Origin: Candidatus Kuenenia stuttgartensis
GTDB taxonomy: Bacteria > Planctomycetota > Planctomycetia > Pirellulales > UBA1268
Direction: 5' to 3'
Assembly: GCA_945877135.1 (NCBI GenBank)
Contig: CAMCQY010000027.1
Coordinates: forward strand, 1 to 35,301
DNA length: 35,301 bases
Below are positions 7,611-14,702 of this stretch, piece after piece. The notes beneath the pieces are model-generated. The model saw only the letters and a list, made by a program, of their open reading frames with translations. It ran no database searches and was not told the origin of the DNA. The translations under genes were made by a program, and so were the position numbers. Each line of letters starts with the position of its first letter. Within the stretch, counting starts at the first letter, position 1.

Positions 7611-10523
7611 TCAGTCGAGATAGGCGAATTCGTTGAGGTTGAGCACCATCAAGCAGAAGAGTTCCATGGCCCGGCTGGGGCTGACGCCGTCGGCGTCGTC
7701 GAGCCTGTCAACAAGCGCGACGCCACGCGCCACCTCCGCGTCGGCGACCGACCGCACGAGCGCGATCTCGAGTGCCCGGCGAACTTGTGCCGGCACATCA
7801 GCCGCATCGGGTCCACCCGCCTCCCGGCGAACCCGTTCGGCAAACACCCGCGCCTGCCGATGCAGGAACTCGCCGTTCATCATCCCCAGCGCCTGCGTGG
7901 GCTGCGTCGTCGTGAACCGAACGGGACAACTCGTATCGGTGTCGGCCAGGTCGAAGTCGGCAAGAATCGGCGTGATCAGCGACCGCTTCACAAACGCGTA
8001 GACGCTCCTGCGGGCCTGTTCCTCCGGGCTCGAATCACCCCAGCCCGCTCCGGGCCGCGACTGTCCAGCCATCACCTCCTTGGGAATCGATGGATAGACG
8101 CCTGGCCCAAACATCTTTGGGCTGAAGGCTCCGCTGGCCACGTGGATCGAATCGCGGAGTTCCTCGGCCGAGAGCCGCCGCATGTCGAACCGCCAGAAGG
8201 AATCGTTGAGCGGATCCCGTGCGAACGCTTCCGCGTCGCCGGCCGATGTCGACTGGTAGGCCTGCGACAAGAGGATCAGCTTGTGCAGGGATTTCAGCCG
8301 CCAGTTGCCGGCGATCAGTTCGGTGGCCAGCCAGTCGAGCAGTTCCGGATGCGTGGGAGGATCGCCCATCATGCCGAAGTTTGAGCTGCTGCGGACGATG
8401 CCCCGTCCGAAGTGGTACTGCCAGATGCGGTTGGCCATCACGCGGGCAGGGAGCGGATTATCAGATGACACGAGCCAGCGTGCCAGAGCCGTGCGGCGGC
8501 CGGAGGTCTTCGCATCCGCGGCCGGCGTGGGGATCACCGGCTCCTTCGCCTTGAGGATCGACGGAAACGCCGGACCGACCTTGTTTTCCGGCTTCTTCTC
8601 CGCGTGCGGATTGCCACGGTAGAAGACAAACGTGTCTGCAGGCGTAGGCCCCCGCTCGGTCACGACGAGCCCCTTGTCGACGGGTACCTCTTCCTTCTTC
8701 AACTTCTCGAGCACCTTCACCTTCTCGTCGTAGTCCTTCTTGCCGTCAGCGCCGAGCAACCGCTCGCCGTCGATCCGGATCGCCTCCTTCAGTTCGGACT
8801 CTTTTCCTGCCGCCTTTCGGCGCGACTGGAGAGCCGAGAGCGTCCTCGCGACGAACCCCGGCCCCGACCATGCCACCGTGAGTCCCTTGCCGTGCCGCCC
8901 CTGGAAATAGTCGAGCCGAATCGGCAGGCGGCCCGCCTTCAATCGCACGGTGGCCGACTTCGGCTTCCCCTGGCCGTGAATGCCGTCGTATTCCGCGACG
9001 ATACTGCCATCGATGGTCAGCCGCGAGCCATCGTCGGAGTCGAGCGAGAACGTGTAGTCGCCATCCGTCGGCACATTGAGAAAGCCGGTGAACACATAGC
9101 CGAAGAAGTCGGGTCGCAAGGATGGCGCGACTGCGATATCGAAGAGCTGGCTTGGCACTGGCCCCGTATCCTCAGCCTTCAAGCCATCGAAGACCGGCAG
9201 CGCCGTCCACGTATCGCGGTAAAACCGGAACTCGAGATCGTCGAGATCGCCACCGACAGCGTCGGCTTGGTTGAGCGACTCCCACGAGACGCGGAATTTC
9301 TTCTCGATCTCGCTGACCGCCTGCTGCGCTTCGTTGCGGCGGCGGTTCAGGTTCGCGATCTTCTCCTCGTACGCTTTCTGTTCGGCGTCGTCCCCGAACA
9401 GCGGCCGCTCGATCGGGTCGCCACTGTTGCCCATCGGCGTGATATTGTCGAAGAACGAGAGCAGGCTGTAGTAGTCGCGCTGCGGAATGGGATCGATCTT
9501 GTGGTCGTGGCAGCGGGCACAGTTGACCGTCAGGCCGAGGAACACCTGGCCCGTGGTCGCCACGATGTCGTCGAGCCAGTCGTAGCGAAACTGCTCCCGG
9601 TCGGCCGGTTCGTCGTCCCAGACTCCGAGCCGGTAGTAGCCCGTGGCGATGAAGGCGTCATTTGTTGGATCGGGCAGCTCATCGCCGGCCAACTGCTCGA
9701 TCACGAACTGATCGTAGGGCTTGTCGTCATTCAGCGACCGGATCACATAATCGCGATACCGCCAGGCATGCGGCTTGTTGCCGTCGCGTTCGAAGGAGTT
9801 GGTGTCGGCATAGCGAACCAGGTCGAGCCAGTGTCGCCCCCACTGCTCGCCGTAGTGCGGACTGGCGAGCAGCCGATCGACTACCTTCTCCCAAGCGTCG
9901 GCCGAGTCGTCGGCGAGGAAGTCATGGACTTCCTGCTCGGTCGGCGGCAGGCCTGTGATGCCGTAGGTCGCCCGGCGGATGAGGGCCGTCTTGTCAGCTG
10001 ACGCGGGTACCCTGAGCCCGCGATGGGCGAGGCCAGACCGGATGAAGGCGTCGATCGGATTCGCGGCGTCCCCGCCGGCGTCAGCCGCGGCCGGCACCGC
10101 CGGTCGTGTGAGCGGCCGAAACGCCCAGTGCTCCTTCCACTCAGCCCCCTCGTCGATCCAGCGTGTGATCGCGTCGAGCTGTACCGCCGTGAGCCGCGGC
10201 CCCTCGGGGGGCATCTGGATGTCGGGGTCATTCGAAGTGATTCGTGCAAGGATTTCACTTTCTGCAGTCTTGCCCGGCACGATCGCCCGGCCACCACTAT
10301 CAAGTGCGGCCGTCGCACCTGCCATCTGGTCGAGCCGCAGGCCGGCTTCCTGCGTGTCGGGACCGTGGCAGGAAAAACAACGCTTGGCGAAGAGCGGCTG
10401 AATGTCGCGTGAGAAATCGACCGGTTCGGCGAAGGCCGCGGGCGAAAGCAGGATGCCGCTGCCCACTACCGCCAAGGTCAGCATCCGCAGGCCGCGGCAG
10501 AGGCAAGAGTTTTCGCGAAACAT
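7611..10523 (-). CDS. PSCyt1/DUF1549/PA14/DUF1553 cytochrome-like protein
   Basis: A 970-residue exported protein, first gene of the leftward operon. It has a signal peptide to about residue 32 (cut after FAE or near). A planctomycete cytochrome domain with heme motif CFSCH is at 49-53 (PSCyt1) with an MPP segment (QMPPEGPRL, about 103-111) as a possible axial-ligand loop. DUF1549 spans about 155-365 and contains a second CARCH motif at 335-339. A PA14 domain lies at about 435-565 (FTGFLNVPTDGDYTFSLDSD, GRLPIRLDYFQG), usually carbohydrate-binding. DUF1553 covers about 680-970 (NPLPARVMANRIWQYHFGRG, FWRFDMRRLSAEELRDS, QPTQALGMMN). The family is thought to act in extracytoplasmic redox steps of polymer degradation, but no reaction is proven. 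Transcription probably starts from the promoter at 10564-10591. Confidence 0.92.
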   Translation of the reverse strand: MFRENSCLCRGLRMLTLAVVGSGILLSPAAFAEPVDFSRDIQPLFAKRCFSCHGPDTQEAGLRLDQMAGATAALDSGGRAIVPGKTAESEILARITSNDPDIQMPPEGPRLTAVQLDAITRWIDEGAEWKEHWAFRPLTRPAVPAAADAGGDAANPIDAFIRSGLAHRGLRVPASADKTALIRRATYGITGLPPTEQEVHDFLADDSADAWEKVVDRLLASPHYGEQWGRHWLDLVRYADTNSFERDGNKPHAWRYRDYVIRSLNDDKPYDQFVIEQLAGDELPDPTNDAFIATGYYRLGVWDDEPADREQFRYDWLDDIVATTGQVFLGLTVNCARCHDHKIDPIPQRDYYSLLSFFDNITPMGNSGDPIERPLFGDDAEQKAYEEKIANLNRRRNEAQQAVSEIEKKFRVSWESLNQADAVGGDLDDLEFRFYRDTWTALPVFDGLKAEDTGPVPSQLFDIAVAPSLRPDFFGYVFTGFLNVPTDGDYTFSLDSDDGSRLTIDGSIVAEYDGIHGQGKPKSATVRLKAGRLPIRLDYFQGRHGKGLTVAWSGPGFVARTLSALQSRRKAAGKESELKEAIRIDGERLLGADGKKDYDEKVKVLEKLKKEEVPVDKGLVVTERGPTPADTFVFYRGNPHAEKKPENKVGPAFPSILKAKEPVIPTPAADAKTSGRRTALARWLVSSDNPLPARVMANRIWQYHFGRGIVRSSSNFGMMGDPPTHPELLDWLATELIAGNWRLKSLHKLILLSQAYQSTSAGDAEAFARDPLNDSFWRFDMRRLSAEELRDSIHVASGAFSPKMFGPGVYPSIPKEVMAGQSRPGAGWGDSSPEEQARRSVYAFVKRSLITPILADFDLADTDTSCPVRFTTTQPTQALGMMNGEFLHRQARVFAERVRREAGGPDAADVPAQVRRALEIALVRSVADAEVARGVALVDRLDDADGVSPSRAMELFCLMVLNLNEFAYLD

Positions 10524-10563
10524 GCGATGCCTATGGAAATGTCGAGCGGGCGAGTTACCATGA

Positions 10564-10591
10564 ATTCTAAGCGTCGCTTAAAAAGTGTCAA
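10564..10591 (-). promoter_or_regulatory. Promoter of the leftward cytochrome/DUF1501 operon
   Basis: On the minus strand TTGACA (10591-10586) is followed by a 16-nt spacer and TAGAAT (10569-10564), giving 6/6 and 5/6 matches to the sigma-70 consensus. The gene starts about 40 nt further on. The 13-bp palindrome at 10568-10580 lies within the spacer and -10 box, and a second small inverted repeat GTGT-CAA-ACAC (10585-10595) covers the -35 box. Confidence 0.68.
10568..10580. promoter_or_regulatory. Palindromic operator candidate (TAAGCG-T-CGCTTA)
   Basis: A perfect 6-bp inverted repeat around one central T, placed between the divergent ROK regulator gene and the cytochrome operon and overlapping the latter's -10 box. 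A repressor bound here would block the operon and could also affect the regulator's own promoter. That the ROK protein is the binder is inference from neighbourhood. Confidence 0.55.
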
Positions 10592-10612
10592 ACACGTGGT
10601 TTTTTCTTTTTT

Positions 10613-11779
10613 ATGCAGCAATCAAACCGCATCGAGTCGACGCTCCTTCGTCGGATCAACGAGCGACGGCTGCTCGAGGTGATCCAGCAGCAGGGCCCCT
10701 CGTCCCGGGCGATGCTGACCCGCGTGTCGGGCCTCACGGCCCCCACCGTCTCGAAGGCGGTTGATTCACTGCTCAAGCGCGGCCTCGTCGAGGAACTCGA
10801 TCCCTTGGAGCCGGCACTCGGCCGGCCCGGCAGGCTCGTGCGTATGGCGGCGGAATCGGCCGCCGTGCTCGGCGTCGTGATCGATGCCCAGAACTGTTGC
10901 GTCGTGGCAGCCGGCCTCGACGGCAATGTCTCCGAGGATCAGACACGGCGGTTCGCCACGCCAACGAGCTACGCCGAACTGCTCGATGCCCTTGAGCGGC
11001 AGTGCCGAAACCTGCTCGACGGCATCACGGGCCGCGTGCACGGCATCGGCGTGAGCGTGCCCGGCCTCGTCAATGAACGTCTCTCCGAGATCGTCTTCTG
11101 CCCGAACCTCCACCTGCTCGACAAGCGAAATCCAGCCCACGACCTCGGGCAGCGACTGGGCGTTGAGTGTGTGCTCGTCCAGGAGACCGACGCGCTCTGC
11201 CTGAGCGAGCGGATGTATGGCGATGCCCGCGGCCTGCACGACTTCGCGATGCTCGATGTCACCACCGGTCTGGGCCTCGGCGTGATGAGCGGCGGCCAGG
11301 TACTCGCGGGCCACAGCGGCATGGCAGGCGAGGTGGGCCACATCACCGTCGTGCCCGATGGCACCCGCTGCGGCTGCGGCAACCGCGGCTGCCTGGAAAC
11401 CCTCGCCACCGACACGGCACTGCTACGGCTGCTGGCTGAGAAACTGGGCCGGCCCCTGTCGCTCGACGAGGCTGCTGCGTTGATCGGCGAGCGGCCCGGC
11501 GACTTCCAGCACGAGATCCGCACGGTCACGGAATACCTGGCTATCGCGATCGCCGCCGTCATCAACATCTTCAATCCCACGACGCTTTTCGTGCATGGCA
11601 TGCTCTTCGTCGGCTCGGAGGAACGGTTTGCCCGGGTGCTCGAACGGGTGAAGCAGCGGACGCTCACCGCCTCGCTGGCCGATTGCACAATTCTGGCGAC
11701 ACGATCGAGCAAGCGCCAGGCTGCCATCGCCGGTATCATGCATCACCTCACCAACACCTGGGCCCCTTCGATCCGGTAG
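10613..11779 (+). CDS. ROK family transcriptional repressor (NagC/XylR type)
   Basis: A 388-residue protein. The N-terminal winged helix-turn-helix is at about residues 15-75 (QQQGPSSRAMLTRVSGLTAP, TVSKAVDSLLKRGLVEEL, then GRPGRLVRM). The ROK domain follows, with DVTTGLGLGVMSGG at about 215-228 and the full zinc signature around H243, C253, C255 and C260 (AGEVGHITVVPDG, TRCGCGNRGCLE). ROK repressors release DNA on binding a sugar or sugar derivative. The start lies after a poly-T tract (TTTTTTCTTTTTT) without a Shine-Dalgarno, so translation may be leaderless or start elsewhere. It is divergent from the cytochrome operon across a 90-bp region with a palindrome in the promoter, and is followed 9 nt later by the SDR gene, so it likely controls both. 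Confidence 0.88.
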   Translation: MQQSNRIESTLLRRINERRLLEVIQQQGPSSRAMLTRVSGLTAPTVSKAVDSLLKRGLVEELDPLEPALGRPGRLVRMAAESAAVLGVVIDAQNCCVVAAGLDGNVSEDQTRRFATPTSYAELLDALERQCRNLLDGITGRVHGIGVSVPGLVNERLSEIVFCPNLHLLDKRNPAHDLGQRLGVECVLVQETDALCLSERMYGDARGLHDFAMLDVTTGLGLGVMSGGQVLAGHSGMAGEVGHITVVPDGTRCGCGNRGCLETLATDTALLRLLAEKLGRPLSLDEAAALIGERPGDFQHEIRTVTEYLAIAIAAVINIFNPTTLFVHGMLFVGSEERFARVLERVKQRTLTASLADCTILATRSSKRQAAIAGIMHHLTNTWAPSIR

Positions 11780-11788
11780 AAAACCACG

Positions 11789-12565
11789 ATGGCAGATTCA
11801 TCTCCCCATACCTGCTTCTCCCTCGCCGGCCGCGTGGCCCTGGTGACGGGCTCTTCCACCGGCCTCGGCAAGGCGACGGCCAAGTGCCTCGGCATGGCCG
11901 GCGCGAAGGTGGCCGTCAACTATGCCAACTCACGGGCCCGGGCGGACGAGACGCTCGCCGAACTCCGCGCCGCCAGCATCAACGCCGAACTTTTCCAGGC
12001 CGATGTCACGAGTGAATCCGAAGTCGACGCGATGTTTTCAGCCATTGAAAATTCGCTGGGACCGGTCGACGTCGTCGTCGTCAATGCCACGCCCGCCCAG
12101 CCGCTCAAGCCCATCGAGGAATACGACTGGGCTTTCTACCAGCAGATGCTCGACTTCTTCGTAAAGAGCCCCTATCTCCTGGCCCGTCGTGCGCTGCCCG
12201 GCATGAAGGAACGCCGCCACGGCCGGCTCATCAATATCACGAGCGAAGTGTTTCACCTCGGCGTGTCCCCCTTCTCCGCCTACGTCGCAGCAAAGGGGGG
12301 CCAGACGGGTTGGTCGCGGAGCATGGCCCACGAACTCGCCCCCAACGGCATCACGGTCAACATGATCGCCCCGGGCTGGATTCCGGTGGAGCGACACAAG
12401 GATGACCCGCAGGCTGAAAAAGATGCCTACCTCGCCACGATCCCAATGGGCCGCTGGGGAAGGCCAGACGAGGTCGGCTGGGCGGCCACGTATCTGGCCA
12501 GCGACGAGGCGTCTTTCGTGACCGGCCAGACGATCGCCGTCAACGGCGGCAAGACTGTCTGGTAG
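11789..12565 (+). CDS. SDR family NAD(P)-dependent oxidoreductase
   Basis: A 258-residue classical short-chain dehydrogenase. The nucleotide-binding motif TGSSTGLG is at 20-27, the central strand VVVVNATPA (usual NNAG changed to NATP) at about 95-103, and the catalytic triad is S152 in NITSEVFH, Y165 and K169 in SAYVAAKGG. The substrate loop NMIAPGWIPVERHKDDPQAE and MGRWGRPDEVGWAATYLASD follow, ending in VTGQTIAVNGGKTVW. The length and motifs fit 3-oxoacyl-ACP reductase or sugar/polyol dehydrogenases; a sugar-type substrate is more likely given the ROK regulator 9 nt upstream, but this is inference. It ends just before the structured repeat, convergent with glnA. Confidence 0.88.
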   Translation: MADSSPHTCFSLAGRVALVTGSSTGLGKATAKCLGMAGAKVAVNYANSRARADETLAELRAASINAELFQADVTSESEVDAMFSAIENSLGPVDVVVVNATPAQPLKPIEEYDWAFYQQMLDFFVKSPYLLARRALPGMKERRHGRLINITSEVFHLGVSPFSAYVAAKGGQTGWSRSMAHELAPNGITVNMIAPGWIPVERHKDDPQAEKDAYLATIPMGRWGRPDEVGWAATYLASDEASFVTGQTIAVNGGKTVW

Positions 12566-12627
12566 ACGGCGGGGCGCGTGCCGCCGGGACACCCGCCAAC
12601 TGCCGATTGCGGCTTGGGATTCCGCCG

Positions 12628-12775
12628 CGGTTCGGGGCTGCCCAGACCCCGTCGCCGGACGTTCGCTTTCGCCCTCCGGGCTGTCGCTCACTCGATGCTG
12701 ACTGCGCTCCGGCATCCATGCCTGCGCTTGTCAGCAACGCCGGCTCTCGGGGTCTGGGCAGCCCCTCACGGATTT
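12628..12775 (-). repeat. 148-bp structured 3'-UTR element, copy A (downstream of glnA)
   Basis: Perfect 18-bp inverted repeats (12634-12651 and 12748-12765, GGGGCTGCCCAGACCCCG and complement) enclose 96 bp that can form further hairpins, including GCCC-GGA-GGGC and GGCAT-GG-ATGCC on the minus strand. It is highly similar (over 80% by eye) to 30513-30659 in inverse orientation. In glnA's direction it begins about 40 nt after the glnA stop. It may serve as terminator or stability element, or be a mobile palindrome. The rest of 12566-12815 shows no gene. Confidence 0.85.
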
Positions 12776-12815
12776 CACGATCGAAACAAGCGCTGAGCGG
12801 AAGTGCCGTGGCTCC

Positions 12816-14228
12816 TCACGCGTCGTAGTACAGGCAAAACTCGTACGGGTGCGGTCGCAGCCGCATCGGGGCGATCTCCTGCTCGCGCTTGAACTTGAGC
12901 CAGGTCGCGATCACGTCCTCCGTGAAGACGTCGCCCCGCAAGAGGAAGTCGCAGTCGCGTTCGAGGGCGTCGAGCGCCTCGTCGAGCGAGCCGGGCGCCT
13001 TCGGCACGTTCGCCAGTTCCTCCGGCGGCATATCGTAGATGTCGCGATCGAGCGGCTCGCCGGGGTTGATCTTGTTCTGGATGCCGTCGATCGCCGCCAG
13101 CAGGATCGCCGAGAAGGAGAGATAGGGATTGCAGGTCGGGTCGGGACAGCGGAACTCGATCCGCTTCGTCTTCGGACTCGTCGAATACATCGGAATCCGA
13201 CAGCTCGCCGAGCGATTTCGCTGCGAGTAGGCGAGGTTTACCGGGGCCTCGTAGCCCGGCACGAGCCGCTTGTAGCTGTTGGTGGTGGGGTTGGTGAGCG
13301 CGAGCAGCGCCGGGGCGTGGCGGAGAATCCCGCCCATCGCATGGAGGGCCATGTCCGAGAGGCCCGCGTAGCCCGAGCCGGCGAAGAGCGGATGGCCCGC
13401 CTTCCAGAGCGAGATGTGCGTGTGCATGCCGGAGCCGTTGTCGCCGAAGATCGGCTTGGGCATGAACGTCACGGTCTTACCCGCCCGCCGGGCAACATTT
13501 CGCACGATGTATTTGTAGAGGCACATCTGGTCGGCCATCCGCACCAGTTCCTGAAACCGCATGTCGATCTCGCACTGGCCGGCCGTCGCCACCTCGTGGT
13601 GCTGCGCCTCGACGTCGATCCCGCACTGGATCATCGTCTGCATCATCTCGTTGCGGAGATCCATCAGCTGATCCGAGGGTGGACAGGGGAAGTAGCCCTC
13701 CTTGTGCCGCAGCTTGTAGCCAAGGTTCGGCCCCTCGGCCCGGCCCCGCGTCCACTCCGCCTCAACGGAGTCGAGGTGAAAGTAGCCTTCATGGGCGTTC
13801 TGGTCGAACCGCACATCGTCGAACACGAAGAACTCCGCCTCCGGTCCGATGAAGCAGGTGTCGGCGATGCCGGTGCTCTTTAAATAGTTCACCGCCTTGC
13901 GGGCCACGTTCCGCGGATCACGCGAATAGTCTTCCCGAGTGATTGGGTCCTGCACGTTGCAGACCATCACGAGCGTGGGAATCTGGGCGAACGGATCGAC
14001 GAAGGCCGAGTCGGGCACCGGCACGAGCAGCATGTCGCTCTCGTTGATCGCCTGCCAGCCGCGGATGCTCGAGCCGTCGAAGCCGAGGCCGTCTTCGAAG
14101 GTGTCTTCTTCCAGCTTGCCGACCGGGATCGTGAAGTGCTGCCAGGCGCCGAGGAAATCGGCGAACCGCAGATCGACCGCCTTCACTTCCTTCTCGCGAC
14201 ACATCGCGAGCACTTCACGGGGCTTCAT
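12816..14228 (-). CDS. glnA: Glutamine synthetase, type I
   Basis: Makes glutamine from glutamate, ammonia and ATP in the cytoplasm. The 470-residue length fits GSI-beta (about 469). I chose the ATG at 14228 ([20 protein letters not shown]) over one 36 nt upstream because the family starts here and AGGAA lies about 10 nt before it. Visible signatures: the beta-grasp DGSSIRGW at 51-58, [11 protein letters not shown] at 127-137, the ATP/Glu region [20 protein letters not shown] at 255-274, [16 protein letters not shown] at 331-346, and [19 protein letters not shown] at 356-374. Tyr398 in [11 protein letters not shown] matches the adenylylation tyrosine of enterobacterial GlnA, so regulation by AMP addition is possible. 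It follows thrS and a small LigD-like gene on the same strand. Confidence 0.96.
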   Translation of the reverse strand: MKPREVLAMCREKEVKAVDLRFADFLGAWQHFTIPVGKLEEDTFEDGLGFDGSSIRGWQAINESDMLLVPVPDSAFVDPFAQIPTLVMVCNVQDPITREDYSRDPRNVARKAVNYLKSTGIADTCFIGPEAEFFVFDDVRFDQNAHEGYFHLDSVEAEWTRGRAEGPNLGYKLRHKEGYFPCPPSDQLMDLRNEMMQTMIQCGIDVEAQHHEVATAGQCEIDMRFQELVRMADQMCLYKYIVRNVARRAGKTVTFMPKPIFGDNGSGMHTHISLWKAGHPLFAGSGYAGLSDMALHAMGGILRHAPALLALTNPTTNSYKRLVPGYEAPVNLAYSQRNRSASCRIPMYSTSPKTKRIEFRCPDPTCNPYLSFSAILLAAIDGIQNKINPGEPLDRDIYDMPPEELANVPKAPGSLDEALDALERDCDFLLRGDVFTEDVIATWLKFKREQEIAPMRLRPHPYEFCLYYDA

Positions 14229-14315
14229 CGGGGAGCATTCCTGGGGGCAATGGGGTCGTGCCAAATCACCCTTCCAGCATACTCCCGCCCCGAGATCCGC
14301 ATGGCTCGGGCATCA

Positions 14316-14693
14316 TCATCCCAGCCGCACCGCCCAGCCGTCGCCCACCGCCTCCAGCCGCAGGCGCCCAGAGAGCGTTGCACCGGCCACTTCGAGCACG
14401 ATCACGGTGGCCGTGGCCATCTCGTCGGTATCGCAGGAGAGCAGGCCGTAGTCGCCGGCATCGACCCGTCGGGCAAATCCGCGGCCCCCCGACACCTCCC
14501 CCGCCAGCCGGTCGAGCCAGACGAGCCGGTGCGGAGGCAACTCGATCGCGGCGACGGCATCTCCGCCCTGCTGGGGCACCACCATCAGACGCCAGGTGCG
14601 GCAGGCCGGGCCCGCCTCCAGCAACAGGTCAAAGTGCCGCCCAGCGGGATCGTCGGGGGCGCCAACGTGTTCGAGGAGGGCAAAGCGATTCAT
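14316..14693 (-). CDS. Small LigD phosphoesterase-domain-like protein
   Basis: A 125-residue protein starting 10 nt after the thrS stop, so probably co-transcribed. It reads FALLEHVGAPDDPAGRHFDL, then LLEAGPACRTWRL, and later HRLVWLDRLAGEVSGGRGFA with a RVDAGDYGLL segment. The RHFDL.LE..G...TW and LDYEG-vSGGRG-v.r.DaG-Y layout is that of the N-terminal 3'-phosphoesterase domain of bacterial DNA ligase D, here as a stand-alone, diverged protein. Catalytic metal ligands of the true enzyme (a His-x-D/His pair) are only partly matched by RHFD, so activity is doubtful. A substrate other than DNA ends is possible. Function is inferred from fold similarity only. Confidence 0.68.
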   Translation of the reverse strand: MNRFALLEHVGAPDDPAGRHFDLLLEAGPACRTWRLMVVPQQGGDAVAAIELPPHRLVWLDRLAGEVSGGRGFARRVDAGDYGLLSCDTDEMATATVIVLEVAGATLSGRLRLEAVGDGWAVRLG

Positions 14694-14702
14694 GGAGTGC
14701 GA

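Noticed and set aside
8604-10001. A 465-codon plus-strand open frame opposite the cytochrome/PA14 gene
   Set aside because: Antisense shadow of a gene with CxxCH, PA14 and DUF1553 motifs.
12628-12775. CRISPR array or coding content in the repeat-rich intergenic regions
   Set aside because: There are only two far-apart copies of the repeat, with no regular spacing and no cas genes; short open frames in them are not conserved between copies.
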